Shown: positions 37,044-44,847 of the stretch, one piece after another
Numbering within the stretch: the stretch's first letter is position 1
Layout: every line of letters begins with the position of its first letter
Source: Pseudomonas viridiflava
GTDB taxonomy: Bacteria; Pseudomonadota; Gammaproteobacteria; Pseudomonadales; Pseudomonadaceae
Length of the DNA stretch: 64,000 nucleotides
Direction of reading: 5' to 3'
Assembly (NCBI RefSeq): GCF_900580865.1
Contig: NZ_UTBZ01000095.1
Coordinates: forward strand, 82,385-146,384
Translations under genes and position numbers: made by a program
Notes under the pieces: model-generated
Databases searched by the model: none
Seen by the model: only the letters and a program-made list of their open reading frames with translations
Told to the model about the DNA's origin: nothing

Positions 37044-37120
37044 GGCCCCTTCGCGAGCAGGCTCGCTCCCACAGGGGAATGCATGTCCAAGGTGGGAGCG
37101 AGCCTGCTCGCGAAAGGGCC
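37044..37120. repeat. REPIN (GCTCGC family)
   Basis: GGCCCCTTCGCGAGCAGGCT and GAGCCTGCTCGCGAAAGGGC form a compact inverted pair next to the CTGGCAAGCCAG-type REPIN. With 36819-36904 these repeats fill the gap between the esterase and the next gene. Confidence 0.88.
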
Positions 37121-37141
37121 AGTGAATCCGACGAATATCTG

Positions 37142-38254
37142 TCAGTCGTTGGTCAATTTCCCTGTACGAAACGCCACCCGCCCCGCCACTTTCGCCTGCC
37201 AGATCCCCGGCTCGGTATAGCGCCCGCGATCCAGCGCAAACAACACGCCACTGGTGCCGGCGCGCACGGTGGTCACGCGATCCTGCAACGGATCCACCAC
37301 CTCGAACAACGCATCACCCTTCTCCACCCACTCGCCAGCATTGCGCAGAAAACTGACCACGCCATGGTGCGGCGCGAACAGGTATTCGGTGCCCTCGAAC
37401 GGTAGGCCTTCACAGCATTCGCTCGGCGCCGCCGGCCATTCGCCGCTGATGAAACCCTGCTCGGCGAGGAAGCCCAGAATCGCCTCGCAATTGGCCTGCG
37501 CCTGATCGACCCGGGTATCGCCCATGCTGCCCAGTTCCAGCGTGGTCGCTAGGTTCGCCGCCGGAATCGCAGCGTTAGGAAATGCCCGCGCCAGCCGCAA
37601 CCACGGCGTCGAGCAGGATTCATCGAACGAACTGCCGCCGGAATCTTCACACAACAGCGCCACCCCGGCCTTCAAACGAGCTGCCAACGACTGCCACTGC
37701 GGCCAGTGCTGCGGCAGCGCATACAAATGAATCGCCGCGTCGAAATCGCAATGCAGATCAAGGGTGATGTCGGCATCGCAGGCATGGCGCAGCAACAAGC
37801 GATGCAAGGCTTCCAGTTGCGAGGCCGGGGCCGGCAGCTCATCGAATACCTGGCCCATGGCTTGGCGGATCAGTGCAACGTTGGCCTCCCCATCAGCGCC
37901 CAGACGCTCACCAATCAACGCCCCGACCGGTGCGCTGAGTTCGACGAAAGCGCGGTTGAAATTCTTGCCGCTGCCCAGTTCGAAGCGGCCCATGTGCGCA
38001 CCTTGCAGGTGTTGATCGAGGCCGATCGGGTTGGCGACTGGCACCAGTTCAATCACGCCCTGCAAACGGCCTTGCTGTTCGAGTTCATTGAGGCGTTGCT
38101 TGAGTTCCCACGCGGTGCGCATGCCCGGCAGTTCATCGGCGTGCAGGCTGGCCTGGATGTACACCTTGCGGGTGCCTGCGCCATAGCGAAACACGCTGAG
38201 CGAGCGCTCGCTGCCCAAGTGGCTCCAAGGCAGAACATGGTCGATGCGTTGCAT
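37142..38254 (-). CDS. Succinylglutamate desuccinylase/aspartoacylase-family zinc hydrolase
   Basis: This 370-residue protein has the AstE/AspA zinc motif HADELPG (His and Glu) and the later ligand in DLHCD. The C-terminal beta domain contains APHHGVVSFLRNAGEWVEKGD. The family cleaves acyl groups from amino acids. It is not AstE proper: no ast genes are near. It lies downstream of an amino-acid binding protein gene, similar to a desuccinylase-like gene found among P. aeruginosa aot genes, so an acylated amino acid substrate is plausible. Confidence 0.83.
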   Translation of the reverse strand: MQRIDHVLPWSHLGSERSLSVFRYGAGTRKVYIQASLHADELPGMRTAWELKQRLNELEQQGRLQGVIELVPVANPIGLDQHLQGAHMGRFELGSGKNFNRAFVELSAPVGALIGERLGADGEANVALIRQAMGQVFDELPAPASQLEALHRLLLRHACDADITLDLHCDFDAAIHLYALPQHWPQWQSLAARLKAGVALLCEDSGGSSFDESCSTPWLRLARAFPNAAIPAANLATTLELGSMGDTRVDQAQANCEAILGFLAEQGFISGEWPAAPSECCEGLPFEGTEYLFAPHHGVVSFLRNAGEWVEKGDALFEVVDPLQDRVTTVRAGTSGVLFALDRGRYTEPGIWQAKVAGRVAFRTGKLTND

Positions 38255-38289
38255 GGGTAACTCCTCAATATCTGGATCACAAAGATCCC

Positions 38290-38381
38290 CTGTAGGAGTG
38301 AGCCTGCTCGCGATAGCGGTGGGTCAGCCAACACATTCATTGAATGACACACCGCTATCGCGAGCAGGCTCACTCCTACAA
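38290..38381. repeat. REPIN variant (TGTAGGAGTGAGCC type)
   Basis: TGTAGGAGTGAGCCTGCTCG and GCGAGCAGGCTCACTCCTAC inverted around GGTGGGTCAGCC. It lies between the binding-protein gene and the desuccinylase-like gene. Confidence 0.85.
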
Positions 38382-38404
38382 GGGTCTCATCACAATTAGA
38401 GCGC

Positions 38405-38442
38405 AAAAAAAGTGGCCACCGCGCAAACGGGGCCACTTTTTT
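38405..38442 (-). terminator. Rho-independent terminator of the binding-protein gene
   Basis: AAAAAAAGTGGCC and GGCCACTTTTTT pair around an ACCGCGCAAACGG loop. A-rich and T-rich flanks on both sides would allow termination in either direction; it ends 10 bases from the binding-protein stop codon. Confidence 0.88.
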
Positions 38443-38452
38443 CTACGGCGTA

Positions 38453-39232
38453 TTAATGGCCGTACACATCAAAGTCGAAGTACTTGTCCTGGACTTTCTT
38501 GTACTCGCCATTGGCGCGGATTTCGGTGATGGCTTTGTTGAATTGCTCGGCCAGCGCGGTATCGCCCTTGCGCACCGCAATGCCGGCGCCGCCGCCGAAG
38601 TACTTGGCGTCTTCGTAGGTCGGGCCAACGAATTCAAAACCTTTGCCGGCGTCGGTTTTCAGGAAACCATCGCTGAGGTTGACCGAGTCGGCCAACATCG
38701 CGTCGATACGCCCGGAAACCATGTCGAGGTTGGCTTCCTGCTGCGAGCCGTAACGCACCAGGTCGATACCGGCCGGAACCAGCACTTCGGTGGCGTAACG
38801 GTCGTGGGTACTGGCACGCAGCACGCCGACTTTCTTGCCTTTGAGCTCGGTCAGCGGGTCTTTGACACCGGAGCCTTCCTTCATCACGAAGCGCGCCGGG
38901 GTGTGGTAGTACTTGATGGTGAAATCGACGTTCTTCTTGCGATCATCGGTGATGGTCATCGACGACAGGATCGCGTCGATCTTCTTCACTTTCAGCGCCG
39001 GGATCAGGCCATCGAATTCCTGCTCGACCCAAGTGCATTTGACTTTCATCTGCGCGCACAGCGCATCGCCGATATCAACGTCGAAACCGGTGAGTTTGCC
39101 GTCAGGGGTTTTCATCGAGAATGGCGGGTAACCGGCTTCGATACCGATGCGGATCGGCTTGGCGTCTTCGGCCACGGCGGTCAGGGACAACATCGACAGT
39201 GCCAGGGCACCGAACATCACTAGCTTCTTCAT
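38453..39232 (-). CDS. Periplasmic amino-acid-binding protein (Lys/Arg/Orn type)
   Basis: The 259-residue precursor has a signal peptide (ends AVA). The mature start [27 protein letters not shown] and [21 protein letters not shown] are typical of HisJ/ArgT/AotJ proteins for basic amino acids. No permease or ATPase genes are adjacent, and a terminator follows directly, so this receptor must use a transporter encoded elsewhere. Basic amino acid specificity is inferred from family. Confidence 0.87.
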   Translation of the reverse strand: MKKLVMFGALALSMLSLTAVAEDAKPIRIGIEAGYPPFSMKTPDGKLTGFDVDIGDALCAQMKVKCTWVEQEFDGLIPALKVKKIDAILSSMTITDDRKKNVDFTIKYYHTPARFVMKEGSGVKDPLTELKGKKVGVLRASTHDRYATEVLVPAGIDLVRYGSQQEANLDMVSGRIDAMLADSVNLSDGFLKTDAGKGFEFVGPTYEDAKYFGGGAGIAVRKGDTALAEQFNKAITEIRANGEYKKVQDKYFDFDVYGH

Positions 39233-39478
39233 TTATAACTCCTGTGTGCGGAGGCTTTTATTGGCAGCTTTCGATTCAGCGTTCGGTCATGGCCAATTGG
39301 CCACAAAAACCGAAGTGGCCGGCAGTCTATGGCGGCGCGCACAGGGTAAATTGTGTTTAAGCGACAAATACTTATGAAAGATCGGCGCACCGATTGACCG
39401 GGGTCAACGGGTGCGCCGTCGTGGTGCAAGGGCTGTAGGACAAGGGCATTTCCAGCGCAGAAAAACGCTGATTTCCCT

Positions 39479-39577
39479 GTAGGAGCTGCCGCAGGCTCGG
39501 GCCGCGTTCGGACGATCTTTTGATCTGGCCTTTTTAACCTCAAGATCAAAAGATCGCAGCCTGCGGCAGCTCCTACA
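39479..39577. repeat. REP-like inverted repeat (GATCAAAAGATCGCAG family)
   Basis: GTAGGAGCTGCCGCAGGCTC...GATCTTTTGATCTGG faces AGATCAAAAGATCGCAGCCT...GCTCCTACA. The rest of the 351-base gap (39233-39478) shows a GGCGCACC/GGTGCGCC inverted pair near 39385-39415 and no gene. Confidence 0.82.
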
Positions 39578-39583
39578 ATGGGA

Positions 39584-40012
39584 TCAGCATTCGCAGCCGA
39601 TGGCGGTTTTGGCGGCTTGCGCAACGCTCAGTTGAAAACCTTCATCCAGCCATCCGGTAACCCCGCCGATCATTTCTTTGACCGGGTAACCCAGTGCCGC
39701 CAGTTTCACCGCCGCCTTGTTCGCGCCGTTGCAGTGCGGGCCGGCGCAATAGACCACGAACAGGGTGGTTTTCGGGTAGCTGGCCAGTTCTGCCGCCGTC
39801 AGCAACCGGTTGGGGATATTGATCGCGCCCGGCACATGCCCGCGCTCAAAGACCAGCGGCCCGCGCACGTCGATCAGGACAAAATCGATCTCGCCAGCCT
39901 CTTGGCTACTGAACACGTCGGAACAATCGGTCTCGAAAGTCAGACGATTGCTGAAGTGCATCAGGGCGATTGCCGACGGTGCGGCAGGGATGTCACGGAC
40001 GAGGCTGGTCAT
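39584..40012 (-). CDS. Rhodanese-like sulfurtransferase
   Basis: This 142-residue single-domain rhodanese has its catalytic cysteine at C89 in the loop YCAGPHCNGA, preceded by LIDVRGPLVFERGHVPGAINIP. The second cysteine of the loop (C94) is unusual for thiosulfate sulfurtransferases. AAGGAG lies before the ATG at 40012. It is divergent from ftrA, an arrangement seen repeatedly in pseudomonads, so it is likely under FtrA control. Confidence 0.87.
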   Translation of the reverse strand: MTSLVRDIPAAPSAIALMHFSNRLTFETDCSDVFSSQEAGEIDFVLIDVRGPLVFERGHVPGAINIPNRLLTAAELASYPKTTLFVVYCAGPHCNGANKAAVKLAALGYPVKEMIGGVTGWLDEGFQLSVAQAAKTAIGCEC

Positions 40013-40113
40013 GGGTGTTGCTCCTTTATCTGAACGGGTGTGAACAGACTTTATCGAGCGGCCGCTTGCGGCTACAGTGGCGCACAAGACACTCACCGGG
40101 AATTTTCCGCCAA

Positions 40114-41088
40114 ATGCCGACATCACCAGGTCTGGTCGCGATTCTGGCATACGACGGCCTCTGCACATTCGAGTTCGGCATCGCCGTGGAGGTCTTCGGC
40201 CTGACCCGGCCGGAGTTCGATTTTCCGTGGTACTCCCACGCCATCGCGGCGGTCGATCAAGGCCCGATGCGCGCCTTGGGCGGGATTCAGGTGCTGGCCG
40301 ATGGCGGTCTGGAATTGTTGGCCGAAGCGCGCACGATCATCATTCCCGGCTGGCGCGATCGCAACGCGGCGGTGCCTCCAGCATTGATCGACGCGCTGTG
40401 TCAGGCTCATGCCCGAGGTGCGCGGTTGCTGTCGATTTGCTCCGGTGTATTTGTGCTGGCGGCCACCGGCCTGCTCGACGGCCACGGCGCCACCACTCAC
40501 TGGCGTTACACGGCGGAACTGGCGCAGCGCTTCCCGGCGATTGCCGTCGATCCGGATGTGCTTTATGTCGATTCCGGTCAGTTAATCACTTCGGCCGGCA
40601 GCGCTGCCGGGATCGATGCCTGCCTGCATCTGGTGGCGCGGGACTTCGGCACGCAGGTCGCCAACTCGGTGGCGCGGCGATTGGTGATGTCGCCGCAACG
40701 CACCGGCGGCCAGGCGCAGTTCATTCCGACCCCGGTCAGCCCGACGCCGCGCAACGATCTGTCGCGGGTGATGCAATGGGCGCGCGAGCGTTTGCATGAA
40801 CCACTGGAAGTGCGTGATCTGGCCAGTGAAGCGGCGATGAGTGAGCGCACGTTTCTGCGGCGGTTTACCGAGGCAAGTGGGCAGTCGCCGAAGGCGTGGT
40901 TGCAGCATGAACGGTTGGCGCGGGCGCGGGAGTTGTTGGAGAGTACGCCGCATAACACCGAGCAGATTGCCGAGCGTTGCGGTTATCGGTCGGTGGAGAG
41001 TTTTCGTGTGGCGTTTCGTGGGGTGGTGGGGGTTCCGCCGTCGGTGTATCGGGAGCGGTTTGGGCGGGGTGTGAGGGTTGAATCCTGA
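40114..41088 (+). CDS. ftrA: GlxA/FtrA-family AraC-type transcriptional regulator
   Basis: This 324-residue protein has a DJ-1/PfpI-like domain at about 1-190 (AILAYDGLCTFEFGIAVEVF; LLSICSGVFVLAATGLLDG with the elbow cysteine) and a C-terminal AraC double HTH (about 215-315, MSERTFLRRFTEASGQSPKA). The ATG at 40114 was chosen as the first with family similarity. The neighbouring rhodanese is the probable target. Effector unknown. Confidence 0.87.
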   Translation: MPTSPGLVAILAYDGLCTFEFGIAVEVFGLTRPEFDFPWYSHAIAAVDQGPMRALGGIQVLADGGLELLAEARTIIIPGWRDRNAAVPPALIDALCQAHARGARLLSICSGVFVLAATGLLDGHGATTHWRYTAELAQRFPAIAVDPDVLYVDSGQLITSAGSAAGIDACLHLVARDFGTQVANSVARRLVMSPQRTGGQAQFIPTPVSPTPRNDLSRVMQWARERLHEPLEVRDLASEAAMSERTFLRRFTEASGQSPKAWLQHERLARARELLESTPHNTEQIAERCGYRSVESFRVAFRGVVGVPPSVYRERFGRGVRVES

Positions 41089-41100
41089 GGTGATTTTGAA

Positions 41101-41178
41101 GGCGCCTTCGCGAGCAGGCTCGCTCCCACAGGGGGTACGCATCTCAAAGGTGGGAGCGAGCCTGCTCGCGAAGGCGCC
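41101..41178. repeat. REPIN (GCTCGC family)
   Basis: GGCGCCTTCGCGAGCAGGCT and GAGCCTGCTCGCGAAGGCGC inverted with a short centre, just after ftrA. Confidence 0.88.
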
Positions 41179-41301
41179 CAGTCAAACGCAGCATCATTTA
41201 GACATCAGCCACAAGGCTACAGCGCCTTGCGCCTTTGCCTACAACTACGCCAGAATCCGCCGGCTTGTGCGGCTTGGGGGCTGCCGGTAACTTGGTTCGC
41301 G

Positions 41302-41507
41302 TCACTGAATGTTCAGTGATCGGGTTTAGTCGCTCGGTAATCTACTTAAACTGCACAACGTTCCAGACAGTAGGTATTTCGATACCTCACTCAATGGTAG
41401 CTGTGCGCAGGGCGCCTTCGGGTGCGCCGGTTTTGGTGGGTTTACCGGTCGACTAACCTGCGTACAGCTGCCACCTTTTCGTTTAGTCGCGAGGTGGTGT
41501 CGGCACC
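41302..41507 (+). ncRNA. Candidate structured leader RNA upstream of the DUF6124-type gene
   Basis: Several ordered helices are visible by eye. TCACTGAA/TTCAGTGA pair at 41302-41319. AGGTAT-TTCG-ATACCT forms a UUCG hairpin at 41372-41387. A 16-pair stem joins 41396-41411 with 41457-41472 (two GU pairs) and encloses two hairpins: GGCGC/GCGCC with a CTTCGGGT loop near 41411-41428, and CCGGT/ACCGG at 41427-41448, giving a three-way junction. Then CCACCT (41471-41476) can pair with AGGTGG (41492-41497) and compete with the long stem, and GGTG-TCGG-CACC ends at 41507. GTTTAGTCGC is repeated at 41324 and 41481. The ATG follows at 41526. A regulatory leader is inferred; I do not recognise a named RNA family. 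Confidence 0.55.
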
Positions 41508-41525
41508 AATTTGGAAACCTACACC

Positions 41526-41906
41526 ATGTTCAAAATAACGCCGAATCCACCTGAAACAGAAGCAGACATCGATCCGAATCCAACGTCCCCCTACTCCGCA
41601 CCGGGCTCCAGAAAACTCCACGAAGCCGCCGAACGCGCCCTCGATCACTACCTGAAACCCACACCGCCTTCACCACCGCGCAGACCCAGCACCATGTTCC
41701 TCGTCGACCCGAACACCGGCGCCGAAGACCTCATGGCCCACGCCTGCGAATCCATGGCTTCGGCCAGCATCATGCTCAGCGACTTCGCCGCCCTGCTCGA
41801 CTCGCCCTACCGCAACACCGTGCTCGGCATCCAGCAAGTGGTCATGCTCGGCGAACTCGCGGTCAACCGCGCCCTCGACAAAATCGAACCCGCCCTGAGG
41901 CAATAA
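41526..41906 (+). CDS. DUF6124-type small Pseudomonas protein
   Basis: This 126-residue protein starts MFKITPNPPETEAD and ends with helices (LMAHACESMASASIMLSDFA, NTVLGIQQVVMLGELAVNRA), the pattern of a family common in pseudomonads and annotated DUF6124 or DUF3077-like. There is no signal peptide or membrane segment; the N-terminal half is proline-rich and probably disordered. Function unknown. It is preceded by the structured leader and followed after two bases by an immunity-like gene, so the two are cotranscribed. Confidence 0.75.
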   Translation: MFKITPNPPETEADIDPNPTSPYSAPGSRKLHEAAERALDHYLKPTPPSPPRRPSTMFLVDPNTGAEDLMAHACESMASASIMLSDFAALLDSPYRNTVLGIQQVVMLGELAVNRALDKIEPALRQ

Positions 41907-41908
41907 AC

Positions 41909-42178
41909 ATGTCCAACAAAACCGATGCACAAGTCGTCGCGGCACTGGTGGCCATGGGCTTCAACGAGCGGGACGGACGCTGGGCACAAAACGCCTGCCT
42001 GGTGCTCTTCGAAAGCGAACGCGAATCCATCGTCGCCTCCGCCGTCACCGCCCTTCCCCAACTCGATGAACTGGAAATCGACGCCGTGCTACCCGCACTG
42101 CGCCGCGTGACCCGCCGGTTCCCCTCACTGCAAAAAACCGTGGCCGACACACTGGCCGAAATGGCACACGCAGCCTGA
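41909..42178 (+). CDS. Free-standing bacteriocin-immunity-like helical protein
   Basis: This 89-residue protein is clearly homologous to the gene product at 43952, which follows a pyocin-like toxin: shared features are DAQVVAALVAMGFNERDGRWAQ, C, and RFPSLQKTVADTL near the end. It probably folds as HEAT-like helix pairs. No toxin gene precedes it; it follows the DUF6124-type gene by two bases. It may be an orphan immunity gene protecting against relatives' toxins, or a partner of the DUF6124 protein. Confidence 0.7.
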   Translation: MSNKTDAQVVAALVAMGFNERDGRWAQNACLVLFESERESIVASAVTALPQLDELEIDAVLPALRRVTRRFPSLQKTVADTLAEMAHAA

Positions 42179-42195
42179 TTGACCGCGTGATCGTT

Positions 42196-42294
42196 CTTCG
42201 CGAGCAGGCTCGCTCCCACAGGTGTTCGCGGTGACTCGCGACATTCGAGTACACCGCCGTCCCAATGTGGGAGCGAGCCTGCTCGCGAAAGCGT
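42196..42294. repeat. REPIN (GCTCGC family)
   Basis: CTTCGCGAGCAGGCTCGCTC and GTGGGAGCGAGCCTGCTCGC inverted around a TTCGCGGTGACTCGCGA centre, separating the immunity-like gene from the XRE gene. Confidence 0.87.
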
Positions 42295-42344
42295 TCTTTC
42301 AACTGACGAATATCTGAAAGCCAAAACCCAGGAAGGCTTAAGCC

Positions 42345-42608
42345 ATGAAGGAACATCCCCTCCGATTCCAAAGCTTCTCTTGTGTCTGGGATGCACTGGA
42401 AGATTCCCCACAGGACGCCGCCAATATGCGCCTGCGGGCCAAACAAATGCGCACGCTCTGCGAGACCATTCGAGCTTGGAAGCTGCCTCAAAAAGAAGCT
42501 GCCAAACGCTTGGGCATTACTCAGCCGCGACTCAACGATGTGCTCAATGGCAGAATCGACAAGTTCTCTTCACGCGAGTTGGCGTACCTGCCGATGTATC
42601 AATCCTGA
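42345..42608 (+). CDS. Short XRE/HigA-like helix-turn-helix protein, C-terminus altered
   Basis: The protein has 87 residues. The pattern SFSCVWDALEDSPQDAANMRL...QKEAAKRLGITQPRLNDVLN...GRIDKFS is that of HigA2-type antitoxin/regulators. In relatives the GRIDKFS motif is followed by a hydrophobic helix (LDALVNLA-type); here it continues SSRELAYLPMYQS and stops, so the end looks lost or frameshifted. No toxin gene is adjacent. It might still bind DNA and could influence the pyocin gene 109 bases downstream. Confidence 0.72.
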   Translation: MKEHPLRFQSFSCVWDALEDSPQDAANMRLRAKQMRTLCETIRAWKLPQKEAAKRLGITQPRLNDVLNGRIDKFSSRELAYLPMYQS

Positions 42609-42716
42609 CTTTTTACACTTGTAACAACTGTCGCAATTTCAGACCCGTCCTACATCTATAAAACGCCCTTTCATTTAGCGTCCGCGTCGTTTTCTGACGA
42701 TAGAACAAGGACGCTC

Positions 42717-43955
42717 ATGGTGCGTAAGACAGACAGACCTCGAGTTCAAAATCCACCGGCCGGTGACGGACACTACATCACTAGCCGCTACATGACCGAC
42801 AGCGAGTTGGCAGAGCGGGAAGCTAGACAAACCGCCTATGACGACATGCTTGCCAGACAGCAAGCCTACGAAAATAGCCTAATCAAAAAGCCACAACAGC
42901 CTATGCCCGATGCAAAAGGTTGCGTGTTCGCTAAAAGCTGCCAACTTCCGGATGGTGTAATCAACCATGTCAGTAGTACCGGATTTATTCCGGTCGAGAA
43001 ATTGGCTGATTTTGGAGAGTTGTCTTTGTTGGGCGGCCGCGAACGAGACACTGCTGGCAACATCCCGTTGAAAAAAATAGGAGGCCGTAATTTTCCCGCG
43101 GCGGCAGGAACGCTTTTATTAGCTACGACTACCACTGCAAGCCCAGGCGCAAGTGCAGTGAGTGGTGCAAGTGCAGTGACGGGAGGTGTTGTCGCTGGTG
43201 CATTGCTCGGCATGGTTGCTCTGCTTTGGCCTTCGAGTTTGGGCTGCAGCTCGCTATACACAGAAGAACAACTTAAATCGCTTGAGAAAGGTCGCACTCG
43301 TGTCCGATTGCGTTTAGAACAACAAGCCGACGGCACCTTGAAAGGATATGGGTACAACACCCAGACGCGCAGCGATTGGGAGATGATTCCTGTCGTACGG
43401 TTCGTGAAGCAAGGCACCCAGCAAGTCGCAGATTTCGGTAATGGCGCAAAATTGATCTGGACACCCGCCGTAGACCCCATCAAGACAACGGTAATTCCAC
43501 CGCTGGAAAGCACACCACGAGTACCTCAGATCTGGGTTTACCCTCCGACTGAGCAAGCAGACAAGATCATCGTTAATCCGGTTTACCCGCCTGAGTACCG
43601 CGATTTCATCTTGGTTTTTCCTGCAAACTCAGGAATTAGACCCCTTTATATAGTTTTGGCGCTTGAGTTCGATGCAGCCAGTTATCACGGCAAAACGGAT
43701 ACATCCATCAAAAGTAAAGGACCGACCAATGGTCAAGAAGCGTTAGAAAACTCAGTTCAGGTCAAACCTACATCACCACGCAGAATCGGCATTGATCCAG
43801 AAACCAACGAGCTAGTCGTTTTTGATCGAACAGGTGGAGAGGTCTATCACGGCCACGTAAGGCCATGGGATAAACTTCACCAAGATATGAAAAATGCGCT
43901 GATCAAGGCTAAAAAAGTAGACAACAAAGGCAGAATCCTAGGAGACACAAAGTGA
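42717..43955 (+). CDS. S-type pyocin-like / polymorphic toxin
   Basis: This 412-residue protein has a charged N-terminus, a conserved block with GCVFAKSCQLPDGVINH (about 68-84), a Gly/Ala/Thr-rich hydrophobic stretch (about 123-180), and an S-type pyocin domain (about 190-335; PQIWVYPPTEQADKIIVNP). The C-terminal toxin tip of ~50 residues reads RIGIDPETNELVVFDRT...YHGHVRPWDKL; its conserved histidines suggest a nuclease, family name uncertain. The immunity gene overlaps the stop (GTGA). AAGGA precedes the ATG. The gene is AT-richer than average, suggesting transfer. No signal peptide is seen; export could be by lysis or type VI secretion. Confidence 0.8.
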   Translation: MVRKTDRPRVQNPPAGDGHYITSRYMTDSELAEREARQTAYDDMLARQQAYENSLIKKPQQPMPDAKGCVFAKSCQLPDGVINHVSSTGFIPVEKLADFGELSLLGGRERDTAGNIPLKKIGGRNFPAAAGTLLLATTTTASPGASAVSGASAVTGGVVAGALLGMVALLWPSSLGCSSLYTEEQLKSLEKGRTRVRLRLEQQADGTLKGYGYNTQTRSDWEMIPVVRFVKQGTQQVADFGNGAKLIWTPAVDPIKTTVIPPLESTPRVPQIWVYPPTEQADKIIVNPVYPPEYRDFILVFPANSGIRPLYIVLALEFDAASYHGKTDTSIKSKGPTNGQEALENSVQVKPTSPRRIGIDPETNELVVFDRTGGEVYHGHVRPWDKLHQDMKNALIKAKKVDNKGRILGDTK

Positions 43956-44287
43956 GCCTCATCTATCAAGATCCATCCATTAGCCATGACGAGGCCATAA
44001 GACTCCTTTCCAGTGACACGGATGCAAACGTAATCGCCGCACTCGTATCCATTGGCCTGAATGAAACCGATAGAAACTGGGCTCAGGACATCTGCCTGAA
44101 ACACCTCACCAGCAAAGCCGAAGCAATTGTGGCCGCTGCGGCTACTGCACTCGGGCACATCGCTCGCCGACATGGCGAGCTGGATACTGAAACAGTTTTT
44201 GCGGCACTCGAATCAGCCAAGCAAACGCACCCTTCACTGCAAGGAATCATCGAAGACACGCTTGACGATATAGACGTATTCACCTGA
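43952..44287 (+). CDS. Immunity protein for the pyocin-like toxin
   Basis: This 111-residue all-helical protein starts at a GTG that overlaps the toxin stop codon by four bases, with GGAG seven bases upstream, the usual toxin-immunity layout. Sequence is related to the 89-residue product at 41909 over nearly its whole length (DANVIAALVSIGLNETDRNWAQ; THPSLQGIIEDTL), with an extra N-terminal ~22 residues. It presumably binds and blocks the toxin tip in the cytoplasm. Confidence 0.8.
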   Translation: MSLIYQDPSISHDEAIRLLSSDTDANVIAALVSIGLNETDRNWAQDICLKHLTSKAEAIVAAAATALGHIARRHGELDTETVFAALESAKQTHPSLQGIIEDTLDDIDVFT

Positions 44288-44301
44288 TCCACCCTGACGG
44301 C

Positions 44302-44332
44302 ATTTGGATGAAGTAACGGACTTCATCCAAAT
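44302..44332. terminator. Strong hairpin between immunity and FKBP genes
   Basis: ATTTGGATGAAGT and ACTTCATCCAAAT form a perfect 13-pair stem with a five-base AACGG loop, 14 bases after the immunity stop and between convergent genes. There is no long T-run, so termination is probable rather than certain. Confidence 0.6.
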
Positions 44333-44346
44333 CGACGTCCCCTACC

Positions 44347-44685
44347 TCAATCCTCCCGCGTCAACACTTCCAACAACTCAATCTCAAACACCAGATTCGA
44401 ACCCGGCGGGATCTTGCCCATCGTCCGCTCGCCATACCCCAGATGCGCCGGCACCAGCAATTTACGCTTGCCACCCACTTGCATCCCCATCAAACCTTGA
44501 TCCCAACCCTTGATCACCCGCCCGGTGCCAATCACGCACTGAAAAGGTTTGCCACGGCTGTGGGAAGAATCGAACTCGCTGCCGTCTTCCAACCAACCCG
44601 TGTATTGGGTGGTGATCAGCGCGCCTTTGACGGCGGCTTTGCCTTCGCCGACCTGAAGATCGATTACCTGCAGTTCATCATTCAT
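44347..44685 (-). CDS. FKBP-type peptidyl-prolyl cis-trans isomerase
   Basis: This 112-residue single FKBP domain carries TTQYTGWLEDGSEFDSSHSR, VIKGWDQGLMGMQVGGKRKL and the terminal PPGSNLVFEIELLEVL. There is no signal peptide from the ATG at 44685, so it is a cytoplasmic folding catalyst. A longer open frame upstream lacks family similarity and was not used. Confidence 0.92.
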   Translation of the reverse strand: MNDELQVIDLQVGEGKAAVKGALITTQYTGWLEDGSEFDSSHSRGKPFQCVIGTGRVIKGWDQGLMGMQVGGKRKLLVPAHLGYGERTMGKIPPGSNLVFEIELLEVLTRED

Positions 44686-44847
44686 AACATTCACTCTATT
44701 GTTCAGCCGGCCGCCGTTTTCCCAGAAATGCCGGGCATTGGCAACCTGCCAGCGCAGATCAACATGTATCCGAACCGAGTATTGAAGCATTAACATAGCC
44801 AACCGCCACTACTCTACGGATCGATTCGCCATGCTGGCAGCACCCGA

